This document shows positions 9,875 through 18,828 of a stretch of 64,000 nt of DNA, piece after piece; the stretch's first letter is position 1, and each line of letters starts with the position of its first letter. This DNA is from Paraburkholderia lacunae (lineage in GTDB: Bacteria; Pseudomonadota; Gammaproteobacteria; Burkholderiales; Burkholderiaceae), in the NCBI RefSeq assembly GCF_003353175.1, contig NZ_QHKS01000008.1, positions 1-64,000 on the forward strand. The letters are read 5' to 3'. Below the pieces are notes generated by a model. The model saw only the letters and a program-made list of their open reading frames with translations. It was not told the DNA's origin and ran no database searches. Made by a program: the position numbers and the translations under genes.

Positions 9875-11806
9875 ATGCTCAATTTGCAAGTCCACACTCG
9901 CCATGCGCCCATGCGCGCTTTCGAAATCGACCAGGGCTGCACGATCGGCAAGGGTGCCAGTTGCGACATCACGGTCAAAGGCCTGCTGATCGGCAAGCTG
10001 CAAGCTCGCATCGTGCGTGAAAACAACGCCTACTACATCGAAGATCAAGGCGGGATCGCAGCGACACTCGTCAACGGTTCGCCAATCACGCGCTACGGTC
10101 CACTCGCCGAAGTGGACCAGATAGAAATCGGCACGACAACGATAAAAATCGTTCGCGCAACGACCGCGGCCCAAGCCGCGCAAACGGCAGCGACAGCGGC
10201 GCGTCCGGTCGATCATCCAGCGTCGCACGCTGCGCAGCCGGAGACGAAGCCGCCGACGTACGCTCAGTCATCCTACGCACACGGAGCGGCCCTCCCGGAT
10301 GCCGGCTCGTCGTACTCATCGAACCCTGCGTCGCCATTGCCTGCCGTATCGCATCCCGATCACACCGTTCAGCTCCTGCCGGCTGGCGAGACGCGCAACG
10401 ACCTCCGATCGTCCACGCCACACTCGAGTGTTCACACGGCTGACGCCTCGACTATTCAGGTTGCGCCGGGCACACAAGCCGTGCGTGCAATCAAGGCAGC
10501 GGCGTCTGGACTGCCGGTTGCGCCGATCAACAGTCCACTCGGCATCGAACTGCGCAAGCAGGCACACATGAGGGTCATTGCGGCGCTCGACTTGCGGCGT
10601 CTGAACGTCGCCCGCATGGAAGACGACGAACTGCGTAAAACCGTCAGCACGGCGCTCGACGAAATTCTTAACCATGACACCAGCTTCCGTACCGCGGACA
10701 TCCCGCTCGAAATCCTGAAGAAAAGCGTCTTCGATGAAATTATCGGTCTCGGTCCGCTCGAAGAGCTGATCGCGGATCCGAGCGTGTCGGAAATCATGGT
10801 CAACTGCCATGACGAAATCTTCATTGAGCAGGCGGGACGGTTGACCCGTTCGCCGGTGATATTCACCGACGACCGCGCAGTGCTTGGCGCGATTGAACGC
10901 ATTGTTGCGCCGGTTGGCCGCCGCATCGACGAAAGCTCGCCAATGGTAGACGCGCGTCTCTCTGACGGTTCACGCGTGAACGCAGTGATTCCTCCGCTGG
11001 CATTGAAAGGGCCCAGCCTGACCATCCGGAAGTTTTCCAGGCGCAAGCTCGTCGGCGAGGATCTGATCAGCTTTGGTTCGATGTCACCTGAAATGCTCGA
11101 GTTTCTGCATACGGCCGTCAAGCAGGGCGCGAACATCATCATCTCCGGCGGCACTGGCTCCGGCAAGACCACGCTGCTGAACGTACTGTCGAGCTACATC
11201 CCGGACGACGAGCGAATCGTCACTGTCGAGGACGCTGCGGAGCTGCAACTGTCACAACCGAATCTTGTTTCGCTGGAAGCGCGCCCTGCGAATATGGAAG
11301 GCAAGGGTGCGGTGCCCATCCGCGATCTCGTGAAGAACTGCCTGCGGATGCGTCCGGACCGGATCGTCATCGGCGAATGCCGGGGTGGTGAAGCGTTGGA
11401 CATGCTGCAAGCAATGAACACCGGTCACGACGGCTCACTCACCACCGCACACGCGAACACCCCGCGCGACTGTATCGCGCGTCTCGAGGTGATGACACTG
11501 ATGGCCGGTCTCGACTTGCCGGCACAGGCGATTCGTGAACAGATCTGTTCGGCGGTCGACATTATCGTGCAGCAGTCGCGCTTCTCTTGTGGTTCGCGTC
11601 GCGTGACGCACATCACCGAAGTCAGCGGCATTGAGTCGGGCACGATCACGCTTCAAGACGTATTCCTCTTCAAAGAGGAAGGGTTCGGCGAAGACGGCAA
11701 GATTCAAGGCAAGTTTATTCCCACCGCCTACATCCCCGACTTCTATCAGGAACTGATCCGCAGGCGCATTGATGTGAATACCGAAATATTCACGCGAACG
11801 GAGTGA
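9875..11806 (+). CDS. cpaF: FHA-CpaF fusion: Tad secretion ATPase with N-terminal FHA domain
   Basis: This 643-residue protein powers Flp pilus assembly. AGGGGG lies 8-13 bases before the ATG. Residues 1-95 look like an FHA domain ([17 protein letters not shown] ... LVNGSPI), a phosphothreonine-binding fold. A disordered Ala/Pro/Ser linker covers about 95-215. The CpaF/TadA ATPase follows, with Walker A GGTGSGKT at 425-432, Walker B near [15 protein letters not shown] and the His box TTAHANTP. Typical CpaF proteins lack the FHA part. No TadZ/CpaE gene lies in the locus, so the FHA domain may take over a localisation or regulatory role; that is inference. Confidence 0.92.
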   Translation: MLNLQVHTRHAPMRAFEIDQGCTIGKGASCDITVKGLLIGKLQARIVRENNAYYIEDQGGIAATLVNGSPITRYGPLAEVDQIEIGTTTIKIVRATTAAQAAQTAATAARPVDHPASHAAQPETKPPTYAQSSYAHGAALPDAGSSYSSNPASPLPAVSHPDHTVQLLPAGETRNDLRSSTPHSSVHTADASTIQVAPGTQAVRAIKAAASGLPVAPINSPLGIELRKQAHMRVIAALDLRRLNVARMEDDELRKTVSTALDEILNHDTSFRTADIPLEILKKSVFDEIIGLGPLEELIADPSVSEIMVNCHDEIFIEQAGRLTRSPVIFTDDRAVLGAIERIVAPVGRRIDESSPMVDARLSDGSRVNAVIPPLALKGPSLTIRKFSRRKLVGEDLISFGSMSPEMLEFLHTAVKQGANIIISGGTGSGKTTLLNVLSSYIPDDERIVTVEDAAELQLSQPNLVSLEARPANMEGKGAVPIRDLVKNCLRMRPDRIVIGECRGGEALDMLQAMNTGHDGSLTTAHANTPRDCIARLEVMTLMAGLDLPAQAIREQICSAVDIIVQQSRFSCGSRRVTHITEVSGIESGTITLQDVFLFKEEGFGEDGKIQGKFIPTAYIPDFYQELIRRRIDVNTEIFTRTE

Positions 11807-11816
11807 GAGAGAAGCC

Positions 11817-12665
11817 ATGAGTCTTCCCATCATCCTCGGACTGGCGTTCTTCGGCAGCGTCATCCTGATCTGGCTAATCACCCGGCTCGGCTCGTCATAC
11901 CTTGCAGCCGGTTCACGGCAAATGGCAGGCGAAATCGAATCGTCACTCGCCGACGCCTTCGTGTTCGTCAACCGGCAGAAGATGGCCGCATGGAGCATGC
12001 TCGTCATCGTCGGTTTGCCGGTCATGGGTTTCCTGTTGAGCAGCAACATCCTGATCGCTTTCGCAACCGTGCCGGTCGCCGTGATGTTGCCCAGGAAGTA
12101 CCTTGCGAGCATGCGCAAAAAGCGTATTGATACAGTCGAAAAACAATTGCCCGATGCGTTGCTGATGATGTCCGGCGCATTGCGAGCCGGCGCCAGCTTT
12201 CCCGCCGCGCTGGAAGCCGTCGTGAGTGAATCCGCCGCACCGATCTCGCAGGAGTTCGACCTCCTGATGCGGGAAATTCGTCTCGGCATCGATCTCGACA
12301 TTGCGATGCGCAACATTGAAAAACGCATTCCGATTCCTGACTTGATGATGGCCACGGCCGCTGTCACCATCGCGCGTGAAGTGGGCGGGAACCTCGCTGA
12401 AACGCTTGAATCCGTCGCGCGCACATTGCGCGAGAAACTGCAGATGGAAGGCAAGATCAAGGCGCTGACATCACAAGGACGCATGCAAGGGATCGTGATG
12501 ACCTGTCTGCCGCTGTTCCTGATGCTGGTCCTGCACTTTATGGAACCCAAGGCCATGGCGCCGCTTTTCAGTGAGCCAGTCGGCTGGGTTACCCTGGCTG
12601 TGATCGGCGTAATGGAAGTTCTCGGCTACGTGTCAATTTCCAGAATCACCAACATCGACGTGTAA
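11817..12665 (+). CDS. tadB: Tad inner-membrane platform protein TadB/CpaG
   Basis: This 282-residue protein has GAGAGA upstream of the ATG. It has two N-terminal helices, a cytoplasmic T2SSF domain (about 120-245; ALRAGASFPAALEAVV, AREVGGNLAETLESVA) and C-terminal helices. It pairs with TadC to anchor the pilus base and contact the ATPase. The gene lies between cpaF and tadC, as is standard. Confidence 0.92.
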   Translation: MSLPIILGLAFFGSVILIWLITRLGSSYLAAGSRQMAGEIESSLADAFVFVNRQKMAAWSMLVIVGLPVMGFLLSSNILIAFATVPVAVMLPRKYLASMRKKRIDTVEKQLPDALLMMSGALRAGASFPAALEAVVSESAAPISQEFDLLMREIRLGIDLDIAMRNIEKRIPIPDLMMATAAVTIAREVGGNLAETLESVARTLREKLQMEGKIKALTSQGRMQGIVMTCLPLFLMLVLHFMEPKAMAPLFSEPVGWVTLAVIGVMEVLGYVSISRITNIDV

Positions 12666-12668
12666 CTT

Positions 12669-13550
12669 ATGCTGCTATTTATCGCTTTCGCCGTCAGTAT
12701 CGGCGTACTTATCGTCGGCGTCGTCATGTTCAAGTCGGTCAATGGTCTGACTCGCGACATTCCTGTGGAGGATCGGCTCTATCTTGATCCACTGCCCAGG
12801 TCGCTGCGGATTCTGTGGCCGCTCGTCAATTTTGTCGTATTTCACTTCGGCAACAAATTCAGTCCCAAGCTCGTCGCAAAGACGGAATTGCAATTACGGC
12901 TGACGTCACTCACGTTCCTGATGAACGCGCAGCAGTTTCTGGCATTGTCCATTATCGGCGCGCTGGTGGCCTCGCTCGTCAGCTCGCTGCTGATGCTCGC
13001 GCTCGGCACGTTTTCGTTTTTTGTGCCGATCGGTGCGGCCCTGCTTGGTTACTTCTACCCGCGCATCTGGACACGGGGCGTCCGTCGGCGCCGTGTCGCG
13101 CAAATTCTCAAACAGTTGCCGATCTACCTGGACTTTCTGACACTTGCCGTCGAAGCAGGCCTGAATATCAACGGTGCACTGAAAAAGGCGGTCGAAAAAG
13201 GCCCTGAGGGTCCGTTGCGCCGGGAGCTCGAGCACGTGCTCCGAGACCTGAAATCCGGTCTGAACCGTACCGAAGCGCTCCGCCGTCTGGAAGACCGGTT
13301 GCGCATCAAGGAAGTGACGAACCTCGTCGGCGCGGTTGTGCAGGCCGAGCGCATGGGCTCCGGACTGGCGAAGTCATTGCGTTTCCAGTCCGAACAGCGC
13401 CGCTCGGAACGCTTCCAGCGAGCCGAAAAGCAGGCCATGGAAGCACCGGTCAAATTGGTGTTTCCGCTGCTCGTGTTCATTTTCCCGATCACCTTTATCG
13501 TGCTCGGTTTCCCGATCGCGATGAAATTCGTGCAGGAAGGTCTGCTGTGA
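12669..13550 (+). CDS. tadC: Tad inner-membrane platform protein TadC/CpaH
   Basis: This 293-residue T2SSF-domain protein starts three bases after tadB. Membrane helices flank a domain with YLDFLTLAVEAGLNINGAL and AERMGSGLAKSLRFQSEQRR, typical of TadC. It partners TadB. Its stop overlaps the GTG start of the next gene by four bases (GTGA at 13547-13550), so the DUF192 gene is coupled to it. Confidence 0.92.
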   Translation: MLLFIAFAVSIGVLIVGVVMFKSVNGLTRDIPVEDRLYLDPLPRSLRILWPLVNFVVFHFGNKFSPKLVAKTELQLRLTSLTFLMNAQQFLALSIIGALVASLVSSLLMLALGTFSFFVPIGAALLGYFYPRIWTRGVRRRRVAQILKQLPIYLDFLTLAVEAGLNINGALKKAVEKGPEGPLRRELEHVLRDLKSGLNRTEALRRLEDRLRIKEVTNLVGAVVQAERMGSGLAKSLRFQSEQRRSERFQRAEKQAMEAPVKLVFPLLVFIFPITFIVLGFPIAMKFVQEGLL

Positions 13551-13897
13551 AATTGACCCGCCTTCACGTTCGCGGACAGAATCTCGGCGTCAAGGTCTCA
13601 ATCACGGAGACCGCGCGTGAGCGCATGCGCGGCCTGCTTGGCCATGATGATCTGCCGCACGACGAAGCATTGCTTCTGAAACGCTGCGGTTCAGTCCACA
13701 CGTTCGGCATGCGCTTTCCGATCGACGTGCTGTTCCTCGACCGGCAGCAGCGCATCGTAGCGATCCATCACAGCGTGCCCAGACGGCGCATGCTGCTTGA
13801 CCTTCGCGCAAGTCAAACCCTGGAAATGCCGGCAGGCATGGCCCTGCAGTTCCAGATCCTGCCTGGCGACACGCTTGATTTCGAGGACATCCAGTGA
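13547..13897 (+). CDS. DUF192 family protein inside Tad operon
   Basis: This 116-residue protein has a GTG start coupled to tadC. The DUF192 core is clear: RMRGLLGHDDL, then CGSVHTFGMRFPIDVLFLD and the closing TLEMPAGMA. Homologues are small beta-barrel proteins without an assigned reaction. Its stop overlaps the next GTG start (13894-13897). Tight coupling on both sides argues that it works with the pilus, although many DUF192 genes stand alone. No signal peptide is seen. Confidence 0.85.
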   Translation: MKLTRLHVRGQNLGVKVSITETARERMRGLLGHDDLPHDEALLLKRCGSVHTFGMRFPIDVLFLDRQQRIVAIHHSVPRRRMLLDLRASQTLEMPAGMALQFQILPGDTLDFEDIQ

Positions 13898-14727
13898 TTG
13901 ACCCATGTTTCATGTCGCGAAGCCTTACATCGCCTCGTGCAGGATCGATTCGAAGCGCACGCAGGCTCCGGCAGTCCGGTCAGTCGATGGCCGAGTTCAT
14001 CGTCATCGCGCCCGTGCTGCTGTTCGTGTGCTTTGGCGTCATCCAGTTCGTGCTGCTCTATCAGGCTAAGTCGACGCTGGACGTCGCCGTGCTGGAGGCT
14101 GTTCGCGAAGGCGCGGTCAACAACGGCTCGATGAAGGCAATGCGGGCGGGATTGGCGCGCGGGCTTGCGCCTATCTACGCGCGTAATGCCAGTGCCGAGG
14201 GCGTCGCTGCTGCACTGACCCGTGCGCAATCGGATGCGGTCAACCTGAGCGCCATCACCATATTGAATCCCAATCCAGCAGCCGTGCGGGATTTCTCACA
14301 GCCGCGCGTGTATCAGGACCCAGCCAATCCGATGATGGAGATTCCCAACGATACCTTGATGTATCGCGATTCGCAGACGCCTGGACCGAACTCTCGCATG
14401 AACATTCAGGACGCAAACCTGCTGAAAATTCACGTGCACTACTGCTACGAGATGTACGTACCGTTGGTCAACAAGGTCATCTACTACGCGGCCAACATCA
14501 TCGGCGGTATCGGTACGGGGGGCATTCTGACGCGCGAACCCGCCAATCTGGACAAGGATCCCTACGGTGCGCCAAAGAACGGTGACTATCTGTGCAAAAC
14601 CAAACTTGTGGACGGAATCGAAACGAATCGCTGGTTGCTGTCGCTGGATTCGGAGGCAATGGTGCGCATGCAGTCGCCGTTCAGAGATTCAGCGGCGAAC
14701 GACTCTCCGAATCCCACAGGTAACTAA
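13894..14727 (+). CDS. TadE/TadF-like pseudopilin
   Basis: This 277-residue protein has a GTG start at 13894 overlapping the DUF192 stop; an ATG at 13912 is an alternative. G29/QSMAEFIVIAP is a class III signal with Glu at +5 and Phe at +6, followed by a TadE-like helix and the typical AKSTLDVAVLEAVREGAV stretch. The rest is periplasmic. It is the third TadE/TadG-type protein of the locus. Confidence 0.85.
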   Translation: MIDPCFMSRSLTSPRAGSIRSARRLRQSGQSMAEFIVIAPVLLFVCFGVIQFVLLYQAKSTLDVAVLEAVREGAVNNGSMKAMRAGLARGLAPIYARNASAEGVAAALTRAQSDAVNLSAITILNPNPAAVRDFSQPRVYQDPANPMMEIPNDTLMYRDSQTPGPNSRMNIQDANLLKIHVHYCYEMYVPLVNKVIYYAANIIGGIGTGGILTREPANLDKDPYGAPKNGDYLCKTKLVDGIETNRWLLSLDSEAMVRMQSPFRDSAANDSPNPTGN

Positions 14728-14729
14728 CG

Positions 14730-15590
14730 GTGCGCCGTCTGCACAAATGGCCGCCGGCCTCGCCCGAGGCCGCGCCCAGGCTGATTCGTCATGCCGCGGA
14801 CAAGACGTTGCCGAAGGCACGACCCCATGCGTTGCTGCTTGCTGGTCTAATCATGGGATCGGCGTGCCTGTTAGACTGCGCGCGCGCCGCAGACGTCACA
14901 GCCGCGCGTGCTCGTCATATGTCCGGCGCGGTCATGATGATGGTCGGCGGGATGGCCAACTCGGACGACGCGGTCGAACCGGCCACGCCATCCATGTCGG
15001 CACAATCCGTCGTTTCGCCTGACGACTCCAGGCCGCTGTCCGTTGTCTTCCAGCCGGGTGCGGTTTCTTCAACGGCATCGACGCCGCGAGGTTCCGCCTC
15101 AGTCGCCTCTCGAGTTATGGCGCTCTTGCCGTTGATCAATGAAGCCGCTCGCGCAGCCAATGTGGACAGTGCGCTGCTGATGGCTGTAATCGACGTCGAG
15201 TCAGGCGGCGATCCACAGGCTGTCTCGCCCAAAGGCGCAACGGGACTCATGCAGTTAATGCCGGGCACAGGCGCACGGCATGGCGCGTCCGACCTGTTCG
15301 ATCCTCTGCAGAATGTCAATGCGGGAGCGCGTTACCTGAAGCAACTGATGCGGCAATTCGGCGATCTGCAAGCCGCGCTTGCGGCTTACAACGCCGGCGA
15401 AGGCGCAGTGCAGAAGCATGGCGGGCAAATTCCGCCGTATCGGGAAACGGTGAATTACGTTCCCAAAGTTATCGATCGCTATTTCCGCTATCGGGATGCG
15501 ATTTCATCGACGGCCACCATGCAGGAAAAGCCTTTATCAGGCAGCGTGATCGGGCGCCTCCTGCAGCTCCGTCAAACGGGTGGGGACTGA
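14730..15590 (+). CDS. Lytic transglycosylase (SLT domain) of Tad locus
   Basis: This 286-residue protein has a GTG start two bases after the previous stop. The N-terminal part (residues 1-55) is basic then hydrophobic, ending CARAAD, and is probably a signal peptide. The SLT domain lies at about 135-255 with catalytic Glu157 (VESGGDP), KGATGLMQLMP and the AALAAYNAGEGAV motif. It should cleave peptidoglycan glycan strands to open a passage for the pilus. It is the last plus-strand gene of the operon, facing the minus-strand Hpt gene. Confidence 0.88.
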   Translation: MRRLHKWPPASPEAAPRLIRHAADKTLPKARPHALLLAGLIMGSACLLDCARAADVTAARARHMSGAVMMMVGGMANSDDAVEPATPSMSAQSVVSPDDSRPLSVVFQPGAVSSTASTPRGSASVASRVMALLPLINEAARAANVDSALLMAVIDVESGGDPQAVSPKGATGLMQLMPGTGARHGASDLFDPLQNVNAGARYLKQLMRQFGDLQAALAAYNAGEGAVQKHGGQIPPYRETVNYVPKVIDRYFRYRDAISSTATMQEKPLSGSVIGRLLQLRQTGGD

Positions 15591-15624
15591 CCCATACCAG
15601 CCCACCGGTTTGAGGGAATCGCGA

Positions 15625-16329
15625 TTACCGGACCACCCCAAGCGATGTCTGAATCGACATATCGAGGCTTTCAAGCGTGGCGGCCGTCAGCGGTACGAGC
15701 GCTTTGATCAGTTCGACCTGCCGGTCCCGTGCCGCGGTTTCCAGACGCTTCAGTAACGCTGTCAAGCCGCCGCAGTCGAGCATGCGTGCCGATCCCGCGA
15801 TTCGATGCGCCGCGCTGCGCACCTCATCCCACGCTTCGCGGCGATAGCTCTCGCACAATGTAGCGAGTCCAGCTCGATTGGTATCGATGATCAGGCGAAG
15901 CAAATGGGCGCCGGTGGCTTCGTCGCCGCAAGCGAGTTCGTCAACCTTGCCGCGCAGCGACCGGCGTTCAGTCGCGGTGAGCGCGATGTAGCGTTGCACG
16001 GCGAGCGCCTTGCATAAGGCGAGCTCATCGACCGGCGCAGTCAGAATGCCTTGGAATAGCGTCCCCAGTTCGGCGCGTGTTGCCTCAGAGATCTCGGCCG
16101 GCACGACGACAAATTTAATGCGGTCGGCCGGCATCGTGTCCCAATCCGTCGCCAACGCAGCGCCCTTGTCGTCCGCGGACCACTGCACAATGATCAGTTG
16201 AGGCGAGACAGAAACCATCGTTGTCGATATGTCAGAGCGTGGTATGAAGCCGAGACGTTCGAGCACGCCATTCAGTCCACTCGCCTGGCCCCAAGCTGCC
16301 TCTGCGCCAATCAAACTCACGTAATGCAT
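15625..16329 (-). CDS. Hpt-domain protein with receiver-like N-terminus
   Basis: This 234-residue protein carries a C-terminal histidine phosphotransfer domain (about 135-225) with the probable phospho-acceptor His175 (AAHRIAGSARML). The N-terminal 120 residues alternate hydrophobic strands (QLIIVQWS, IKFVVVPA, GILTAPVDELAL) in the way of a receiver domain but lack a clear acidic pocket, so I infer a degenerate receiver. It lies 24 bases downstream of the response regulator gene, on the same strand. Together they resemble the end of a BvgS/EvgS phosphorelay. No sensor kinase lies in the window. Confidence 0.78.
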   Translation of the reverse strand: MHYVSLIGAEAAWGQASGLNGVLERLGFIPRSDISTTMVSVSPQLIIVQWSADDKGAALATDWDTMPADRIKFVVVPAEISEATRAELGTLFQGILTAPVDELALCKALAVQRYIALTATERRSLRGKVDELACGDEATGAHLLRLIIDTNRAGLATLCESYRREAWDEVRSAAHRIAGSARMLDCGGLTALLKRLETAARDRQVELIKALVPLTAATLESLDMSIQTSLGVVR

Positions 16330-16353
16330 GCTGTCTATCCGAACGGTTGGGTT

Positions 16354-16995
16354 TCACTGCGCCGACGCGATACGGCAGCGGCGCGCCAGATCGATCAGTT
16401 CGACGAGCGACCTGACACTCAGCTTTTGCATGATCCGCGTCTTATGGCTACTGACGGTCTTGTTGCTGACAAACAGCGCGTCGCCGATCGTCTTGTTCGA
16501 CATGCCTCTGGAAAGCATTTGAAGAATGACGAGCTCCTTGTCCGACAGCAGCGCGAGCTTGTCTTCTTCACTTGCCGGACCATTATTCGGCGTCACGCCT
16601 GAGCCACTGCGCGTAACGGGGAATACCGTGTAGCCAGCCAGTACGGCTTCCACACCACGCAGGATCTCTTTCATTTCCTGCGACTTCCCCACAAAACCGT
16701 GGGCGCCGGAACGCATCGCCCGTGGGGCAAATGTCACGGAATCCTGGCCTGACAGCACCAGCACTCGGATCGAAGGATGCGCAAGCTTGAGACGCGGAAT
16801 GACATCCAGTCCGCTGATACGTGGAATATCGAGGTCGAGTATCGCGAGGTCCGGTGCATGTTGCCGGGCCATTTCTACAGCGGCCTGTCCGTTGTCAGCC
16901 TCGAATACGTTTTCGACACCAAGCAGCTGCATGAGCTGCAGTCTAATAACCAGCCGAAATGCGGGATGGTCGTCGACAATCAGAATAGTGGACAT
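16354..16995 (-). CDS. NarL/FixJ-type (BvgA-like) response regulator
   Basis: This 213-residue regulator has a receiver domain (1-120) with acidic Asp8/Asp9, phospho-acceptor Asp54 (AILDLDIP) and the Lys of VGKSQE. A LuxR-type HTH follows (about 147-208: LSDKELVILQMLSRGMSNKTIGDAL, VSSHKTRIMQKL). It is a DNA-binding response regulator. Its position beside the Tad locus and adhesin suggests control of surface structures, as BvgA-type regulators do elsewhere; the target is inferred. Confidence 0.9.
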   Translation of the reverse strand: MSTILIVDDHPAFRLVIRLQLMQLLGVENVFEADNGQAAVEMARQHAPDLAILDLDIPRISGLDVIPRLKLAHPSIRVLVLSGQDSVTFAPRAMRSGAHGFVGKSQEMKEILRGVEAVLAGYTVFPVTRSGSGVTPNNGPASEEDKLALLSDKELVILQMLSRGMSNKTIGDALFVSNKTVSSHKTRIMQKLSVRSLVELIDLARRCRIASAQ

Positions 16996-17086
16996 GTATT
17001 TGTGTTCCTGATGAAAGCGCCCCTTGCGCGCGAAGGAGATGCCACGGCGTAGTCCCCTCCCGTTGCGCGCATACGCGTGCCGGGGT

Positions 17087-17806
17087 CTAGATAAAGGACA
17101 GGGAATCGGCGCTCAGCGTGATCTTTTGCGGCAGCTGCGCCGCAGTGGTCGGTTGAGGCTTTGCCTGGGCGCATTGCAATGCGGTCTCCGCCGATTTGCG
17201 CAAATTATCTTTAATCGCTGGCAAGCGCTTTTCGGCGGAAGTGAAATTGCGAACCCATGCGTCGTGCCCTGCTTGCATCAGTTCGACTTCTCCACACGCA
17301 AGGGGTCGTTGCGCGTCCGGACATTGCGCGATCTCAGCATCAGCCTTAATGGTATTGATGACTTGCCACAAATCGGGGCGCACCGTAGAGACGGTTCGCA
17401 AAGCCGGATTGGCCGCTGATAACGGTGTGCCGTTCTCAAGACCCATCGTGATCAATGCGGCCTGGCCGATTGCTTCTTCGACGAAGCCCCAATGGTCGTG
17501 AGCCTGCGACGTCTGCCGGCCCGCATCGATCCAGCATTGCGCCTTTGCGTGAAAATAGCTGTTTTTGTCGCCGGGCAGGTGATTGAGCCGCCGCTGCAGC
17601 GACAGCAGCGCCGCCTGGCTACCGGTGATAGGGGCGTAGGTGCTTAGCCACTGCCAGCTAGCCGCACCCGCAGCGCTGTCTTGCGAGGCGCCAAGGCCCG
17701 TTTTCAGCACCGTGACGTCTTCAATGCCGAGACGATCACGCGCGGCGTGATCCGCGCAGCCGGAAAGGAGCAGCGCGAACGCCAGCATCGTTAGCTGAAG
17801 GTTCAT
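17087..17806 (-). CDS. Lipoprotein, apparently the N-terminal part of an OmpA-family protein
   Basis: This 239-residue protein has a lipobox, LLSGC, with Cys17 as lipidation site. The middle is Cys/Trp-containing and globular (WQWLSTYAPITGSQ, YFHAKAQCWIDAGRQ, GFVEEAIGQAA). It ends in PQKITLSADSLSFI. In the related OmpA-family lipoproteins I recall, a phrase of this kind opens the peptidoglycan-binding OmpA domain, which is absent here. Only about 90 bases separate the stop from the response regulator, and no OmpA residue pattern is visible there. It is either a truncated gene or a natural short form. Confidence 0.65.
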   Translation of the reverse strand: MNLQLTMLAFALLLSGCADHAARDRLGIEDVTVLKTGLGASQDSAAGAASWQWLSTYAPITGSQAALLSLQRRLNHLPGDKNSYFHAKAQCWIDAGRQTSQAHDHWGFVEEAIGQAALITMGLENGTPLSAANPALRTVSTVRPDLWQVINTIKADAEIAQCPDAQRPLACGEVELMQAGHDAWVRNFTSAEKRLPAIKDNLRKSAETALQCAQAKPQPTTAAQLPQKITLSADSLSFI

Positions 17807-17964
17807 GGAATATCTGCGTCGAGCGCATCTTTATAAGAAGTCTCGGAGTATGAATAGACGCAGACTGAGGTGGAATCGGAAAAATCCTAGAATGACAACG
17901 GAAGTTTTCAGCACGACAGCTCATGCTCATGCCTATGCCGGACGGCATTTCCGCCGACCGACAC

Positions 17965-18804
17965 TCAGGCTTTCACCGCGCGCGCCGCGTTCCTCCCGCG
18001 CAACCACTCCAACGCTAGCAACAGGCAGGTGGAAAACACGATCAGAATCGTCGCCAAAGCCGCAATGGTTGGGCTGATGTTCTCGCGAATGCCGGTGAAC
18101 ATCTGCCGCGGCAGCGTGGTTTGGTTCGCGCCCGCCAGAAACAGCGTCACAACCACTTCATCGAACGAAGTCGCGAACGCGAACAGCGCGCCCGAAATCA
18201 CGCCCGGCGCGATCACCGGCAAGGTAATGCGAAAAAACGTCTTCACCGGATTCGCGCCCAGCGACAAACTGGCGCGCACGAGGTTGTAGTTAAAGCCCTG
18301 CAACGTCGCCGCCACCGTCGTCACGACGAACGGCACGCCGAGCGACGCGTGCGCGAGAATCAGTCCGATATACGTATTCGCGAGCCCAAGCGGCGCAAAG
18401 AACAGATACATGCCGACGCCGACCACCACCACCGGCACGATCATCGGCGAAATCAGAATGGCCATCAACAGCGCCTTGCCGCGGAAGTTCGCCTTGGTCA
18501 GGCCGATTGCGGCCAGCGTGCCGAGCACGGTCGCCACCACCGTCGCCGACGGCGCGACGATAAAGCTGTTCTTCGCCGCCATGCGCCATTCATCGGATGC
18601 GATCAGGTTCTGATACCAGCGTAGCGACCAGCCCGGAATCGGATACACCAGAAACGTACTGGACGAAAACGACAGCGGCACGATCGCCAGCACCGGCAGG
18701 ATCAGATACAGCAGCGTGAGCACGGCAAGCGCGCGCAACGCGAAATACCACACGCGTTCAATCAATGACGTATGGGGCGCAAACAAGGGCTTGGCAAGTT
18801 TCAT
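17965..18804 (-). CDS. potC: Polyamine-type ABC transporter permease (PotC-like)
   Basis: This 279-residue inner-membrane permease has about six hydrophobic helices. The binding-protein-dependent transport EAA loop is RASLSLGANPVKTFFRITLPVIAPG... (about residues 180-200). It is the last gene of the four-gene operon ATPase, binding protein, PotB, PotC, and starts 24 bases after potB. The family imports spermidine/putrescine or related cationic compounds; the real substrate is not decided by sequence. Confidence 0.88.
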   Translation of the reverse strand: MKLAKPLFAPHTSLIERVWYFALRALAVLTLLYLILPVLAIVPLSFSSSTFLVYPIPGWSLRWYQNLIASDEWRMAAKNSFIVAPSATVVATVLGTLAAIGLTKANFRGKALLMAILISPMIVPVVVVGVGMYLFFAPLGLANTYIGLILAHASLGVPFVVTTVAATLQGFNYNLVRASLSLGANPVKTFFRITLPVIAPGVISGALFAFATSFDEVVVTLFLAGANQTTLPRQMFTGIRENISPTIAALATILIVFSTCLLLALEWLRGRNAARAVKA

Positions 18805-18828
18805 CGCGAGTAAGCTCCGTTCAGGCGA

